Below, in pieces: positions 48,802 through 58,293 of a stretch of DNA of 64,000 bases (positions are counted from its first letter, which is position 1; every line of letters starts with the position of its first letter). The translations under genes were made by a program, and so were the position numbers. The notes beneath the pieces are model-generated. The model ran no database searches. It was given only the letters and a program-made list of their open reading frames with translations, and was not told the DNA's origin. The DNA comes from Nitrosarchaeum sp. (GTDB lineage Archaea > Thermoproteota > Nitrososphaeria > Nitrososphaerales > Nitrosopumilaceae), in assembly GCA_021414105.1 (NCBI GenBank), contig JAIOPB010000016.1:44352-108351 (forward strand), given 5' to 3'.

Positions 48802-48977
48802 AAAGATATTTTCAAACCGATTCTAGTATGTAATAAACCCCCAATATCATTATCAGGAATTGAAGACATATCATTGTAAGAAAAAAATTCAGTATTAGAT
48901 TGTATGTGAATTAATAGGGTCAGAATATTTTGTAGTGTAATCACAAATCATACAGCCACCGTCTCATCATACCCCGA

Positions 48978-49475
48978 TTATTCCATTAAATCAAGTAATC
49001 GTTGTGTTTTATTTCTAATTTCTGGAGTTATCTTGACTATAACTAATCCTTCGTTTGGCTGACCATACAGAACTACTGAATTTTCAGGAGCATAGATACA
49101 CACTGGAATTACTAGAAGATCTTCTTCGCCTGTAACAGTTAGTCTTACAGGTATTTTTGAAACAAATGCTTTTTTGATTGTATCTATACTTTGAGGAGTT
49201 ATCTCAGCTGCTGGATTGTTGCAGACAAGTTCGGTGTATGTGTGGTCATTTTTTGTAGGTTCACGCTTTACTCTTTTTTCTTGATTATCGATAATTTGCA
49301 GTGAAGGAATCAAACCAAAAGCAATCATTTTTTCAGTTGTTCTATCACCAACTGTAATTAAATACGAATTTTTTGGTAGATATTTTTGTATGTTTGATTT
49401 ATTTGCCTGATTTTCAGGAATCAAATTACCTAGAGGGGTTTTAAATCGGTCTCTAAGAGAATCAGGTAATTTCAC
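48978..49475 (-). CDS. GTP-dependent dephospho-CoA kinase (DUF359)
   Basis: 165 aa. The N-terminus 'LPDSLRDRFKTPLGNLI', then 'YLITVGDRTTEKMIAFGLIPSLQIIDNQEKR' and 'VTGEEDLLVIPVCIYAPENSVVLYGQPNEGLV', match the archaeal GTP-dependent dephospho-CoA kinase family. The 'GDRTT' loop binds GTP. It performs the last step of archaeal CoA synthesis, unrelated to bacterial CoaE. It lies 9 nt downstream of the Mrp gene. Confidence 0.88.
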   Translation of the reverse strand: MKLPDSLRDRFKTPLGNLIPENQANKSNIQKYLPKNSYLITVGDRTTEKMIAFGLIPSLQIIDNQEKRVKREPTKNDHTYTELVCNNPAAEITPQSIDTIKKAFVSKIPVRLTVTGEEDLLVIPVCIYAPENSVVLYGQPNEGLVIVKITPEIRNKTQRLLDLME

Positions 49476-49484
49476 AGGAATCGC

Positions 49485-50585
49485 TTAGCTTGTAGGTATT
49501 GATTCATTTGTACTTTCAGATTTCATTTCTTCCTGCATTTTTGCAGCAAGAATACTACATTGTGCGGCAATATTTTTTGCACTTGTTCTAAATGCATTAG
49601 CACTTGGAGAGTCAGGATTTGTAATCATGATTGGTTTGCCTAAATCAGAACCAGACATAATTCCAGAGTTTAATGGAATCTCACCTAGAAATGGAATTTT
49701 AAATTGGTCACTAATTTTTTTTGCGCCACCATCGCCAAAGATATAGTGTTTTTCATTACAAGTAGGACAGATAAAATGACTCATGTTTTCTATAACACCT
49801 AGAATTGGGACATTTAATTTTTCAAACATTCCAATTGCTTTTACAGCAACATTACTTGCTACATCTTGCGGAGTTGTAACTACCAAAATTCCAGTAATAG
49901 GAATTGTTTGTGCAAGTGTTAATGGAATATCACCAGTTCCTGGAGGAAGATCAACTATGAGATAATCCAAGTCAGACCAATTAGTATCAACTAAAAATTG
50001 TTTTAAGATTCCAGAAATAATTGGACCTCTGTAAATTGCCGCCTGATGTGATTGTTCTGCAAAAAAACCAAATGAAACTACTTGCAATCCATGAGATTTG
50101 GCAGGTTGTAGTTTGTTATCTTCTACTTCCATGTAAGCACTTTTCATTCCAAGCATCAGAGGAATACTAGGACCGTAGATATCTGCATCAAGCAAACCAA
50201 CTTTGGCTCCAGCTTGCGATAAAGCCAAAGCTAAATTCAAAGAGACCGTTGATTTTCCTACACCACCTTTGCCACTTGCAACACCAATAATATTTTTGAC
50301 AGTTGCCATTCCAGAATCTGCATCAAGTGAACGACCTTCCATTACTTTTGCAGTTACTTTCATATCAAAATTTTTGAGTTCTTTGATTTCACCAATTGCT
50401 TTTCGCACATCATCTTCAATTTCTACATTAAAGGGGCATGCAGGAGTGGTAAGCTCCAAAGTAAATTTCAAATTTCCATCATTAAGCTCAAGGTCTTTAA
50501 TCATTCCCATTGATACAATATCTTTTTTCAAATCAGGATCAATTACGGTACTTAGTTTTTCAAGAACTTGATCGACTCCAACCAT
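49485..50585 (-). CDS. Mrp/NBP35-type P-loop ATPase with MIP18 domain (Fe-S cluster carrier)
   Basis: 366 aa. Residues 1-95 form a DUF59/MIP18 domain ('VLEKLSTVIDPDLKKDIVSMGMI', 'TPACPF'). The ATPase has the deviant Walker A 'GKGGVGKST' (about 107-115), 'LDADIYGPSIPLML' and 'VDLPPGTGDIPLTL'. A C-x2-C at about residue 280 ('HFICPTCNEK') holds the bridging Fe-S cluster between dimer subunits. It loads clusters onto Fe-S proteins. It overlaps no gene and is divergent from rpo7. Confidence 0.93.
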   Translation of the reverse strand: MVGVDQVLEKLSTVIDPDLKKDIVSMGMIKDLELNDGNLKFTLELTTPACPFNVEIEDDVRKAIGEIKELKNFDMKVTAKVMEGRSLDADSGMATVKNIIGVASGKGGVGKSTVSLNLALALSQAGAKVGLLDADIYGPSIPLMLGMKSAYMEVEDNKLQPAKSHGLQVVSFGFFAEQSHQAAIYRGPIISGILKQFLVDTNWSDLDYLIVDLPPGTGDIPLTLAQTIPITGILVVTTPQDVASNVAVKAIGMFEKLNVPILGVIENMSHFICPTCNEKHYIFGDGGAKKISDQFKIPFLGEIPLNSGIMSGSDLGKPIMITNPDSPSANAFRTSAKNIAAQCSILAAKMQEEMKSESTNESIPTS

Positions 50586-50731
50586 TGGGTCAAAAAGTCA
50601 GTTTACTTTATTTAAACATAGGTTAGAGAGTTAAAAAAACAGCAATTATTTGAAAAATGTACAAAATATTACTCAAATCAAGCGTGAATTATCCAAAGAT
50701 TCATAAATTCAAAATCAAGAAAATATCACAG

Positions 50732-51325
50732 TTGTTTTCTATATCTACCCTACTTGATGTTGTTAGGATTCCACCAAGCATGTTTGGAACATCAATAAAA
50801 AAGGCAGCAACAAACATTCTCAAAGACAAGTACGAGAGCATGATTAATGCAGAATTAGGATACATCATTATGATTTTAGATGCCAAAGTCGACGAAATGG
50901 GAAAGATGATTGCCGGAGACGGTGGAACATTTCACAAAGTTGAATTTGAAGCATTGACATTTTATCCAAAACTCCAAGAAATTGTTCAAGGAGAAATTGT
51001 AGACATTACAGACTTTGGTGCATTTGTAAGAATAGGTCCAACTGATGCATTACTACATTTATCACAAGTCATGGATGACTATCTAAAGAGTGATGTAAAA
51101 TCTGGAATGATTTTAGCTAATCAAAGCGGCAGAACATTAAAAGTTGGTTCAACACTTAGAGCAAGAATTACAGCAGTGTCATTAGGCAAAGCTGCTGCGA
51201 TGGGAAAAATTGGAATCACATGCAGACAACCATTCTTAGGTGCAGATGATTGGATTGCAGAAGAGATCAAAAAATCTGGTGGCGGCTCAGCAGATTCAAA
51301 AGAAGCTAAAGTAGAGGCAAGTTAA
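50732..51325 (+). CDS. rpo7: DNA-directed RNA polymerase subunit Rpo7 (E')
   Basis: 197 aa from the TTG at 50732, giving 'FSISTLLDVVRIPPSMFG', the normal Rpo7 start. A TATA (ATTCATAAATTC) about 25-30 nt upstream supports a leaderless TTG start; an ATG at 50657 would add 25 unfamiliar residues. The N-terminal RNP-like domain is followed by an S1 domain ('GEIVDITDFGAFVRIGPTDALLHLSQV') and a disordered Ser/Lys tail. With Rpo4 it forms the polymerase stalk that binds emerging RNA. spt4 follows directly. Confidence 0.92.
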   Translation: MFSISTLLDVVRIPPSMFGTSIKKAATNILKDKYESMINAELGYIIMILDAKVDEMGKMIAGDGGTFHKVEFEALTFYPKLQEIVQGEIVDITDFGAFVRIGPTDALLHLSQVMDDYLKSDVKSGMILANQSGRTLKVGSTLRARITAVSLGKAAAMGKIGITCRQPFLGADDWIAEEIKKSGGGSADSKEAKVEAS

Positions 51326-51514
51326 ATGGCGCGAGAGATGGCTTGTAGAAAATGCAAGTTTGTAACTACAGGAAAAGTATGTCCAGTTTGTAAATCATCA
51401 GACTTGACACCAGATTGGACTGGAATTGTACTAGTTGTTGACCCAACAAATTCTCAGGTTTCAAAAACATTGGGAATAAAACAAAAAGGCAAGTACGCAA
51501 TCAAAGTAACATAA
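51326..51514 (+). CDS. spt4: Transcription elongation factor Spt4 (RpoE'')
   Basis: 62 aa, starting on the base after the rpo7 stop. Four Cys in C-x2-C and C-x2-C ('ACRKCKFV', 'CPVCKSSD') bind zinc. 'DWTGIVLVVDPTNSQVSKTLGIKQKGKYAIKV' is the Spt5-binding part. With Spt5 it forms the processivity clamp factor of archaeal RNA polymerase. The rpo7-spt4 pair is conserved across archaea. Confidence 0.95.
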   Translation: MAREMACRKCKFVTTGKVCPVCKSSDLTPDWTGIVLVVDPTNSQVSKTLGIKQKGKYAIKVT

Positions 51515-51552
51515 GTTTCTAAATCTTTAAAATCATACCAGCACATATCATC

Positions 51553-52374
51553 ATGTTGTCATTTAATGCTAAAAAACAATTATTGGAATTTTTATCCGAA
51601 GATATAGGTAAAGGAGATATTACAAGTGCACTTTTACCAAAAAGAAACATTTCTGCCAGAATAATATCAAGAGAGCAAGCCATTGTGGCAGGAGTAGAAT
51701 ATGCAAAAGAGATTTTCAAATTAAAAGGATGCAGTGTTAAAGTTGTAAAAAAAGATGGTAGTGAGATAAAACCAAATCAAATCATAATGACCATAACAGG
51801 GGATGCAGGAAAAATTCTAACATGTGAGAGAACAGCACTAAATTTACTCACAAGAATGAGCGGGATTGCAACCCAGACAGACCAGCTAGTTAAAAAAATT
51901 TCAAATAAAAAAACCAAACTATATGCAACGAGAAAGACTGCTCCAGGTCTAAGATATTTTGATAAAGAAGCAGTAGAGATTGGGGGTGGAAAAAAACACC
52001 GATTAAAGCTAGATGAAATGGTGATGATCAAAGACAATCACATTGCAGTATCAGATTCACTGTTATCTTTGATAAAAAATGCAAAAAGAAAATATAAAAA
52101 ATTCGAAGTGGAAGTTGAAAATACATCAGATGCAGTATTGGCTGCAAAAGAAGGAGCAACCATAATTATGTTAGATAATTTCTCGCCTGAGCAAATTAAA
52201 AAAACAATTCAGGTTCTCAAAGAGCAAAAATTACGAAATAAGGTAATGCTTGAAGCATCTGGAGGAATTAACTCAAAAAATATTACAAAATATGGCAGTA
52301 CAGGAGTAGATATTATTTCGGTAGGCAGCATAACTAATTCAGTCAAAGGAATTGACATGAGTTTAGAGATATAG
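51553..52374 (+). CDS. nadC: Nicotinate-nucleotide pyrophosphorylase (quinolinate phosphoribosyltransferase)
   Basis: 273 aa. 'LSEDIGKGDITSALL', 'ERTALNLLTRMSGIATQTDQLV', 'ATRKTAPGLRYFDKEAVEIGGG..HR' and 'DEMVMIKDNHI' are the family signatures, with the Arg/Lys/His residues binding quinolinate and PRPP. 'LEASGGINSKNI' and 'GVDIISVGSITNS' end the barrel. It makes nicotinate mononucleotide from quinolinate. It faces nadA and nadX, completing de novo NAD synthesis. Confidence 0.95.
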   Translation: MLSFNAKKQLLEFLSEDIGKGDITSALLPKRNISARIISREQAIVAGVEYAKEIFKLKGCSVKVVKKDGSEIKPNQIIMTITGDAGKILTCERTALNLLTRMSGIATQTDQLVKKISNKKTKLYATRKTAPGLRYFDKEAVEIGGGKKHRLKLDEMVMIKDNHIAVSDSLLSLIKNAKRKYKKFEVEVENTSDAVLAAKEGATIIMLDNFSPEQIKKTIQVLKEQKLRNKVMLEASGGINSKNITKYGSTGVDIISVGSITNSVKGIDMSLEI

Positions 52375-52375
52375 A

Positions 52376-52768
52376 TTATTTTTTTGTAGATTCAATTTTG
52401 GATAATAGATCAGATACGGATTTATTTTTCGGATCAATTTCTTTAATTTTGGTGCAACATTGAATTGCTTGTTTATGTTCTCCAAGATGATAATGGGAAT
52501 TTGCTTTTAAGAGTAAAACTTCGGTATCAAAAGTAGCAATTTTTAGAGATTTGTCAAAATATGAAATGGCGGTTTTGTATTGGTTTTTCATATAGTGTAT
52601 TCCGCCAATGATAAACAAAATGTCATTTTCTTCAGGAATTTTTTGTAAAATTTCAGAGCCTGTTTTCAAAGCCACATCATACTGTTTTTGCTTTACAAGT
52701 TTTCGTAGTTCTTTCTTTTTTTGAGAAATTTGTTTTATTTCAGAATTTTTGCCAAATAATCCAACCAA
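52376..52768 (-). CDS. TPR-repeat protein
   Basis: 130 aa. A basic N-terminal helix ('QISQKKKELRKLVKQKQYDVALKTG') leads into about three tetratricopeptide units ('DILFIIGGIHYMKNQYKTAISYFDKSLKIA', 'TEVLLLKANSHYHLGEHKQAIQCCTKIKEIDP'). It is a protein-protein adaptor of unknown partner. It ends one base after nadC (convergent). Confidence 0.82.
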   Translation of the reverse strand: MVGLFGKNSEIKQISQKKKELRKLVKQKQYDVALKTGSEILQKIPEENDILFIIGGIHYMKNQYKTAISYFDKSLKIATFDTEVLLLKANSHYHLGEHKQAIQCCTKIKEIDPKNKSVSDLLSKIESTKK

Positions 52769-52823
52769 TTCACATCACGTAAATATTATCCAAATAATAT
52801 AGTTAACAAAAAATTATCTCAGA

Positions 52824-53777
52824 TTAACTAATTGCAAGCATTCTATCTATTGCCAAGCGTGCCTTGTCTGCAATCTCTTTTGGCACGATAACTTGATTTT
52901 TTTCTTGCACCAGAGCATCATAGACTTTTTTCAGTGTGATCATTTTCATGTATTGACATTCTGCTTTTTCAGATGCAGGAATGAATGTTTTATCTGGATT
53001 TTGCTGTTTCATTTTGTATAAAATTCCAGTTTCAGTTGCAACAACAAAGCTTTTTGCTTTTGAATTATGCACATGATTAAGCATCCCCTCTGTAGAAAGA
53101 ATGGAAACTTTTCTATCATCAAAACTTCCTGCTGCAACGTCATACATCATTGGAGTGGTACAGCTGCATTCAGGATGTATTAGAAATTCAGAATCTTTTA
53201 GTGAATCTAATTTTTTTGCAATATCTTCTGGTTTGATACCAGCATGAACATGGCATTCTCCTGCCCATATGAACATGTTCTTGCGTCCAGTAACTTTTGC
53301 AACATAAGAACCCAAAAACATATCAGGCAAAAATAAAATCTCTTTATCAGCAGAGATTGCTTTAACTACGTTTACTGCATTTGCTGAAGTGCAACAATAA
53401 TCCAATTCAGATTTTATTTCTGCAGTTGTATTGACATAGCCAACTGTGACGGCATCTGGATGTTGTTTCTTCCAGTTTCTCAACTCATCAACAGTAATTG
53501 AATCAGAGAGTGAACATCCTGCTTGCAAATCAGGAATCAACACTTTTTTGTCAGGACAGATAATTGCTGCAGTTTCTGCCATAAAGTGGACACCACAAAA
53601 CAGAATTGTTTTTTGAGAAACTTTGGCAGCTTGTCTTGATAATCCTAGTGAATCTCCGGTAAAATCTGCTACATCCTGAACATCTGGAATTTGGTAATTG
53701 TGTGCCAAGATAACTACGTCTTTTTCTTTTTTCAGACGAAGAATTTCATTTTTGAGGCTTGTTTCTTGAACTAACAT
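52824..53777 (-). CDS. nadA: Quinolinate synthase A
   Basis: 317 aa from the ATG at 53777, about 30 nt after a TATA-like TTTAAATC; an ATG at 53795 lies too close to that box. 'LAHNYQIPDVQDVADFTGDSLGLSR' begins the enzyme. The three Cys that hold its 4Fe-4S cluster are in 'FCGVHFMAETA', 'LDYCCTSANA' and 'KAECQYMKMI'. It condenses iminoaspartate with dihydroxyacetone phosphate to quinolinate. Partner nadX lies 93 bp upstream. Confidence 0.95.
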   Translation of the reverse strand: MLVQETSLKNEILRLKKEKDVVILAHNYQIPDVQDVADFTGDSLGLSRQAAKVSQKTILFCGVHFMAETAAIICPDKKVLIPDLQAGCSLSDSITVDELRNWKKQHPDAVTVGYVNTTAEIKSELDYCCTSANAVNVVKAISADKEILFLPDMFLGSYVAKVTGRKNMFIWAGECHVHAGIKPEDIAKKLDSLKDSEFLIHPECSCTTPMMYDVAAGSFDDRKVSILSTEGMLNHVHNSKAKSFVVATETGILYKMKQQNPDKTFIPASEKAECQYMKMITLKKVYDALVQEKNQVIVPKEIADKARLAIDRMLAIS

Positions 53778-53870
53778 TTGCAAACACCAATGCATGAGTT
53801 AGTGATTTAAAGAATAAGATCGAGTCATGATTATTCTAAAAAACAGGCAATTATGGCAATTCTTGCCATA

Positions 53871-54689
53871 TTACGTACCAACAGAAATTCCACTAGAACA
53901 GTATTTGCGCAAAGTCTCAATAGCAGATAAAATTGCTAGTTTGCTAGTCTTTGGATTAGTCTCATCTGGGACATTCTCTATGCTAAAAGTCATCTTACCA
54001 AACTTTCCTTGTGCTACTATGTTATGAGTATTTTTTGTAGTGTTTGGGTCTGCAACAATTTTTACACTAGTCTTTTCACTACCAATTCCAGCCAAGCTGA
54101 GTAATGCTGCAACGTTTATGTTTGCAGGAAAAAGTGAAACTGCCTCTTTGGCTTTTCCTTCAAAGATAATTGTAGGTTTGTCAATTTTTTCTAAATCAAT
54201 ATCTGATGTTTCGAAAAATTTTGCGCCCTTTAATGATCTTGGATGTTTAGTTGTAGTTAATGTTACAGAGTCTAATTGGTCAGCAACTGATTTGATTGCA
54301 TCCAATCCTGCAATTGCACCTGATGGTAAATAGATTGTTTTATGAAAATGCTCACATGCTTCAGATAAAATATCATAAATAGATTCATCAAGCAAAGCAC
54401 CCACACTCATAATCATCAAATCTCTTTTGTTTTGCAAAACACTGTGTGCTACATTTCTAACTGCTTCTTGTGATGCAGCTTCAACTATAATATCAACTGG
54501 ATGAGAGGATAACAAATGTGGATTTTCAACGATTTCTGGCTTGTTTTTTAATTTTTGCACCAGTGTATTTGATGCATCTTTAGAGGAATCATATACATGA
54601 GTCAAGATGCCAGGTATTTTTCCTGAATCAATTGCAAGTGCAATTTGTGTTCCAATGGCACCACAACCTAATAGTCCTATTTTTTTCAA
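53871..54689 (-). CDS. nadX: L-aspartate dehydrogenase
   Basis: 272 aa. The Rossmann motif 'IGLLGCGAIGTQIALAID' and 'VEAASQEAVRNVAHSVLQNKRDLMIMSVGAL' are typical of NadX, with 'PSGAIAGLDAIKSV' and 'LAGIGSEKTSVKIVADPNTTKNTHNI' following. It oxidises aspartate to iminoaspartate with NAD(P)+, replacing NadB (aspartate oxidase). Located upstream of nadA on the same strand, so probably co-transcribed. Confidence 0.93.
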   Translation of the reverse strand: MKKIGLLGCGAIGTQIALAIDSGKIPGILTHVYDSSKDASNTLVQKLKNKPEIVENPHLLSSHPVDIIVEAASQEAVRNVAHSVLQNKRDLMIMSVGALLDESIYDILSEACEHFHKTIYLPSGAIAGLDAIKSVADQLDSVTLTTTKHPRSLKGAKFFETSDIDLEKIDKPTIIFEGKAKEAVSLFPANINVAALLSLAGIGSEKTSVKIVADPNTTKNTHNIVAQGKFGKMTFSIENVPDETNPKTSKLAILSAIETLRKYCSSGISVGT

Positions 54690-54826
54690 GTAACTATACT
54701 CTAAACAATCACTTAATTAATTCTAGTCTGAAGGAAACAAATCGGATAAATTGCATCAAGAGTATTAGTGGAATTTTAGTATAATTTATCATCAATCTAT
54801 TTAAGATAAAAAACGAGAATAAAACT

Positions 54827-55852
54827 ATGAATTTTGATTTAAAAAACAGAGTGTTGCTTGGAATTGTCTTATTTTCGGTATTGTCTTTGTCGTTATTTTT
54901 GATAAATCCAGTAAATGCAGAGGTAGAATCACCAAGAAAACAGATGAAACGAGGAATTGCTGCAGAAGATGTCACTTGTAAAGCAGGTCTTAGTTTAGTG
55001 ATACGAAATAATGGGGTTCCAGTATGTGTCAAAGAAGATACTGCAAAGAGACTAGAAAAAAGAGCGCTTGGAAAAATAGAATACAAAGCAAAAATTCCTA
55101 CAAATTCAGAAAATATATCAATTAAAGATTTAGAAAAAACTCTGCCAACAAAAGATTCAGAAAATATTCAAGTTCCAGCATCAACTGGAAGTATAGTAAA
55201 TTTTTACATTACAGATGATGACTTGAATTTGGCTCATAATGGAATAGAAGAAGTATCAACTGATGGATTGTTTGAATTTACAATTAATGGGATTTCAATT
55301 GATGGACCTTCAACTATGATTGAGACAGGACCAGATACAGGACAATTTTATGTAAGATTACAATTACCAGATACCATTAATGACATACCTTTGGATCAAA
55401 ATGATGTTGTTGTGATAAAATATTTGGATGCATCTGATTATTCAGGAGATGAGCAGATTATAACTAAATCAGTACCATTGACAAATTCTTATGCAAAAGT
55501 AGAGACGTCAGGTGGGGGTTCGAGAATTGGACATGAATTTACTTTTAGAATTTATGAGCCAGATGCAAATTTGGATTCTGATGATGAAGATAGAATATCT
55601 CTGAGTCAATTTGAGTATAGAGGGGAAGGTGGAATTAGGACAACACTTGCAAATCCTAGCTTTAATGCAAATTCCGCAAATATGATTGAGACAGGGCCAA
55701 ACACCAGTACTTTTGAAGTGAAAATAGAGATTCCTCGTAAATTAGATGGTAAAGTAGTGGATATTGGAGACTGGTATGAAATTAGATACATCGATAGTTC
55801 AACACCATCTGGTACTGATGAAAAAATAGTTTTGAAAGGAAAAATTGGCTAG
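54827..55852 (+). CDS. Exported protein with two S-layer-like repeats
   Basis: 341 aa with a signal peptide (residues 1 to about 30, ending 'NPVNA'). A region 'DVTCKAGLSLVIRNNGVPVCVKEDTAKRL' carries two Cys. Two related beta domains follow, each with 'FYITDDDLNL...' or 'FRIYEPDANLDSDD...' and ending 'MIETGPDTGQFYVRL' or 'MIETGPNTSTFEVKI'. That 'ETG-x-T-x-F' repeat is common in thaumarchaeal surface-layer proteins. Probably a minor S-layer or cell-surface component. Confidence 0.7.
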   Translation: MNFDLKNRVLLGIVLFSVLSLSLFLINPVNAEVESPRKQMKRGIAAEDVTCKAGLSLVIRNNGVPVCVKEDTAKRLEKRALGKIEYKAKIPTNSENISIKDLEKTLPTKDSENIQVPASTGSIVNFYITDDDLNLAHNGIEEVSTDGLFEFTINGISIDGPSTMIETGPDTGQFYVRLQLPDTINDIPLDQNDVVVIKYLDASDYSGDEQIITKSVPLTNSYAKVETSGGGSRIGHEFTFRIYEPDANLDSDDEDRISLSQFEYRGEGGIRTTLANPSFNANSANMIETGPNTSTFEVKIEIPRKLDGKVVDIGDWYEIRYIDSSTPSGTDEKIVLKGKIG

Positions 55853-55927
55853 AGTTTAACTCAAGTGAAACATTAGTTAATAATTGGTACAACCTAAAGA
55901 TTTTATTCAAACCAACAAAGTATTGTT

Positions 55928-56764
55928 GTGCTAAATACAGTTTACAAAGATGCCATTATCAACAGAGAAAAGATGTTATCTATTCTAAAGGGACCGAAAT
56001 TTGAGCAAATTTTACAAAAAGCAAAGGAGAATTGGGTGGAATTTATGCCTACAAAACAAGAGGTAGTCACAGCAGGAATTGACAGTAGTTTTAACAATAC
56101 AAGATTTCAGGGAATTGAGCTTTGGGCTACAACGGCAGTGTCCATAAAATCAGATGGTGAAGTTTTAGTTGATTTACATGATTCAGGATTAGGATCAGAC
56201 GTGGATCTTTCAAAGATTGCAAGTAAAATGGAAATTGATGCTTGTGAAAGAACTGTTGATTTAGTAGATTTGGTGTTAATGGATGGTTCACTCCATTCAC
56301 AATTTATGACAAGACAATCATCACTAGATGCAATGGTTGTAAAAACTATGAAAAAAAGAGATAATGTAATTTTCATTGCAAAGACATCAAATACAAAAAA
56401 ACAATTTGAGAATCTAGGTTCTTTGGCAGGAGATATTTTTTATTATAATCACATTACAAATGGTCCTGGATTTAGTAAGATATTTGTCGAAAAAAAATAT
56501 GGAGTGGATAAAGTAATTTCATCAACATTTGTTAGATTAAGTGATTCAACCCCGATCATAAAGCTAGAATTTTTAGGAGGTCATCACGATAACGATGAAA
56601 TCAAATCCACAATGAACAAATTGTACAAGAGTAGCATAGGAGGATACCCATACGCATTAAAGCTTGCTCATAATAACTGTAAAATATCTGATAAAGAACT
56701 TGCAAAAATGGTTAGTTTGTTGGGGTTAAGTAACGAAATCGGTTCACGTGAGGTTTTAGGTTGA
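55928..56764 (+). CDS. nurA: NurA 5'-3' nuclease
   Basis: 278 aa. 'TAGIDSSFNNTRFQGIELWATTAVSI' holds the metal-binding Asp of the RNase-H-like NurA fold. 'LVDLVLMDGSLHSQFM' holds the second Asp, and 'FVRLSDSTPIIKLEFLGG' continues the domain. NurA forms a ring on HerA and resects DNA 5' ends for homologous recombination. Its stop overlaps the herA start by 4 bp. First gene of the nurA-herA-mre11-rad50 operon. Confidence 0.9.
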   Translation: MLNTVYKDAIINREKMLSILKGPKFEQILQKAKENWVEFMPTKQEVVTAGIDSSFNNTRFQGIELWATTAVSIKSDGEVLVDLHDSGLGSDVDLSKIASKMEIDACERTVDLVDLVLMDGSLHSQFMTRQSSLDAMVVKTMKKRDNVIFIAKTSNTKKQFENLGSLAGDIFYYNHITNGPGFSKIFVEKKYGVDKVISSTFVRLSDSTPIIKLEFLGGHHDNDEIKSTMNKLYKSSIGGYPYALKLAHNNCKISDKELAKMVSLLGLSNEIGSREVLG

Positions 56765-58293
56765 ACACAGGTTTTGTAATAGGTGAATCAAAGCCTACAT
56801 TTGTAACTGCAATTACATCTAGGCCACTCTCTGTTGGAGAATATATCAAAATTGATTCAGATGAAGGGGAAATTTTGGGATTAGTTGAAAAATCTTCAGT
56901 CTCTAGTGCTGCATTTGCAGATGTGAAAAATTTTGATGAAGCTGCAGAGAGTACAGAAATTGCAGAAATAAACAAGAGAGATAAAACATATACAGCACAT
57001 ATTGGAATTTTAGGATTTTTAGAAAATTTACGAAAAGGGCAATCAATCATACCAGCTGTACCACCAATTCCTGGAACACCGATATCACAGCCAACAAAAG
57101 AGGATTTAGAGGCTATTTTTAGTCCACAAAAAGAAGGTTGGGTCAAAATTGGAAATTTATTAAGAGATAAAACAATTGATGCTAAAATCAATCTAGATAA
57201 AATTGTTTCAAGACATTTAGGAATTCTGGCAATGACAGGAATGGGGAAAAGTAATCTTGTTTCTTTAATTACAAAACAAATTGGAAAACTAAAAGGAACT
57301 GTAATAATTTTTGATTATCATAATGATTACACAACGTTAAACATTCCACGAATTAATGTAATTGATGCAAAAATTAATCCAAGATTACTAGATGCAGAAC
57401 AATTATCAGAAGTGTTAGAGATTAGAGATGGGGCCAATGTGCAACAAAGAGTACTAAGAATGGCATTTACAAAACATGTTAAAGAATCAAAAGAATTTTG
57501 GAAGAAATTAGAAAATGAAGTAGAATTCATTGTAAATTCAGAAGACAAAAAGATCAAAGAAATCAGAACATCGGCATACAGAGTACAAGACATAATAGAA
57601 GAAGCTCAAAGAAGATTTGAAGATATTTTGGATCCAGATATGGGAGATCCGATAAGTTTCATTAAAGAGGGACGTACTAACATCCTAAACATTTCAGAAT
57701 TGTCGGAAAAACAAGCAAATGTTGCACTTGCATTTTATTTACAACAATTACTCAAAGATAGAAAAGATGCAAGCATTGTAAAACATGGAAGAATAAAAAA
57801 AGATAGACACTATAAATTCAATTCACCAATTTTTGTAATAATAGAAGAGGCACATGTTTTTATTCCAAAGGATCACGATACAAGTGCAAAATATTGGGCA
57901 GCTAAAATTGCCAGAGAGGGAAGAAAGTTTGGATTGGGGTTAGGAATAGTATCACAAAGACCTCGAAGTGTAGATCTTAATGTTCTAAGCCAGCTTGGTT
58001 CTTTTGCAATAATGAAGATTATTCAGGAAGATGATCAACGTCAAATAGCAGCCGCCACAGAATCTACTAGTCGTGAATTGATTGCTCAATTGACTTCTTT
58101 GAATGTAGGGGATGCAGTATTAGTAGGACAATGGACTAACTTGCCATCACTTGTTCATGTTGAAGAGGTAAAAGAAAAGATAATGGGTGCGGATCAAAGT
58201 GCAGTCAATGCATGGGCAAATGCAGAAAAGATGAGTGAAATTGCAGTAGAATCAACACAAGGACTTGTCCAGAAGGATTTGTTGTTAGATTAA
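56761..58293 (+). CDS. herA: HerA bidirectional DNA translocase/ATPase
   Basis: 510 aa from a TTG overlapping the nurA stop. An N-terminal HAS-barrel (residues about 1-90) is followed by a RecA-like core: Walker A 'AMTGMGKSNL', Walker B 'FVIIEEAHVF' and the sensor 'VSQRPRSVD'. 'IAREGRKFGLGLG' is family typical. The hexamer pumps DNA into NurA during end resection. mre11 begins on the base after its stop. Confidence 0.95.
   Translation: MNTGFVIGESKPTFVTAITSRPLSVGEYIKIDSDEGEILGLVEKSSVSSAAFADVKNFDEAAESTEIAEINKRDKTYTAHIGILGFLENLRKGQSIIPAVPPIPGTPISQPTKEDLEAIFSPQKEGWVKIGNLLRDKTIDAKINLDKIVSRHLGILAMTGMGKSNLVSLITKQIGKLKGTVIIFDYHNDYTTLNIPRINVIDAKINPRLLDAEQLSEVLEIRDGANVQQRVLRMAFTKHVKESKEFWKKLENEVEFIVNSEDKKIKEIRTSAYRVQDIIEEAQRRFEDILDPDMGDPISFIKEGRTNILNISELSEKQANVALAFYLQQLLKDRKDASIVKHGRIKKDRHYKFNSPIFVIIEEAHVFIPKDHDTSAKYWAAKIAREGRKFGLGLGIVSQRPRSVDLNVLSQLGSFAIMKIIQEDDQRQIAAATESTSRELIAQLTSLNVGDAVLVGQWTNLPSLVHVEEVKEKIMGADQSAVNAWANAEKMSEIAVESTQGLVQKDLLLD

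Noticed and set aside
48801..48947. A 48-codon GTG-started minus-strand frame whose stop overlaps the ATG of the multicopper oxidase gene.
   Set aside because: It has no in-frame ATG at its start, no recognisable domain and unremarkable residue use. A TATA-like TTTATTACATA near 48830 fits a direct promoter for the oxidase.
50657..50731. N-terminal 25-residue extension of Rpo7 from the ATG at 50657.
   Set aside because: The residues do not match Rpo7 proteins, and a TATA box lies inside this stretch at the right distance for the TTG at 50732.
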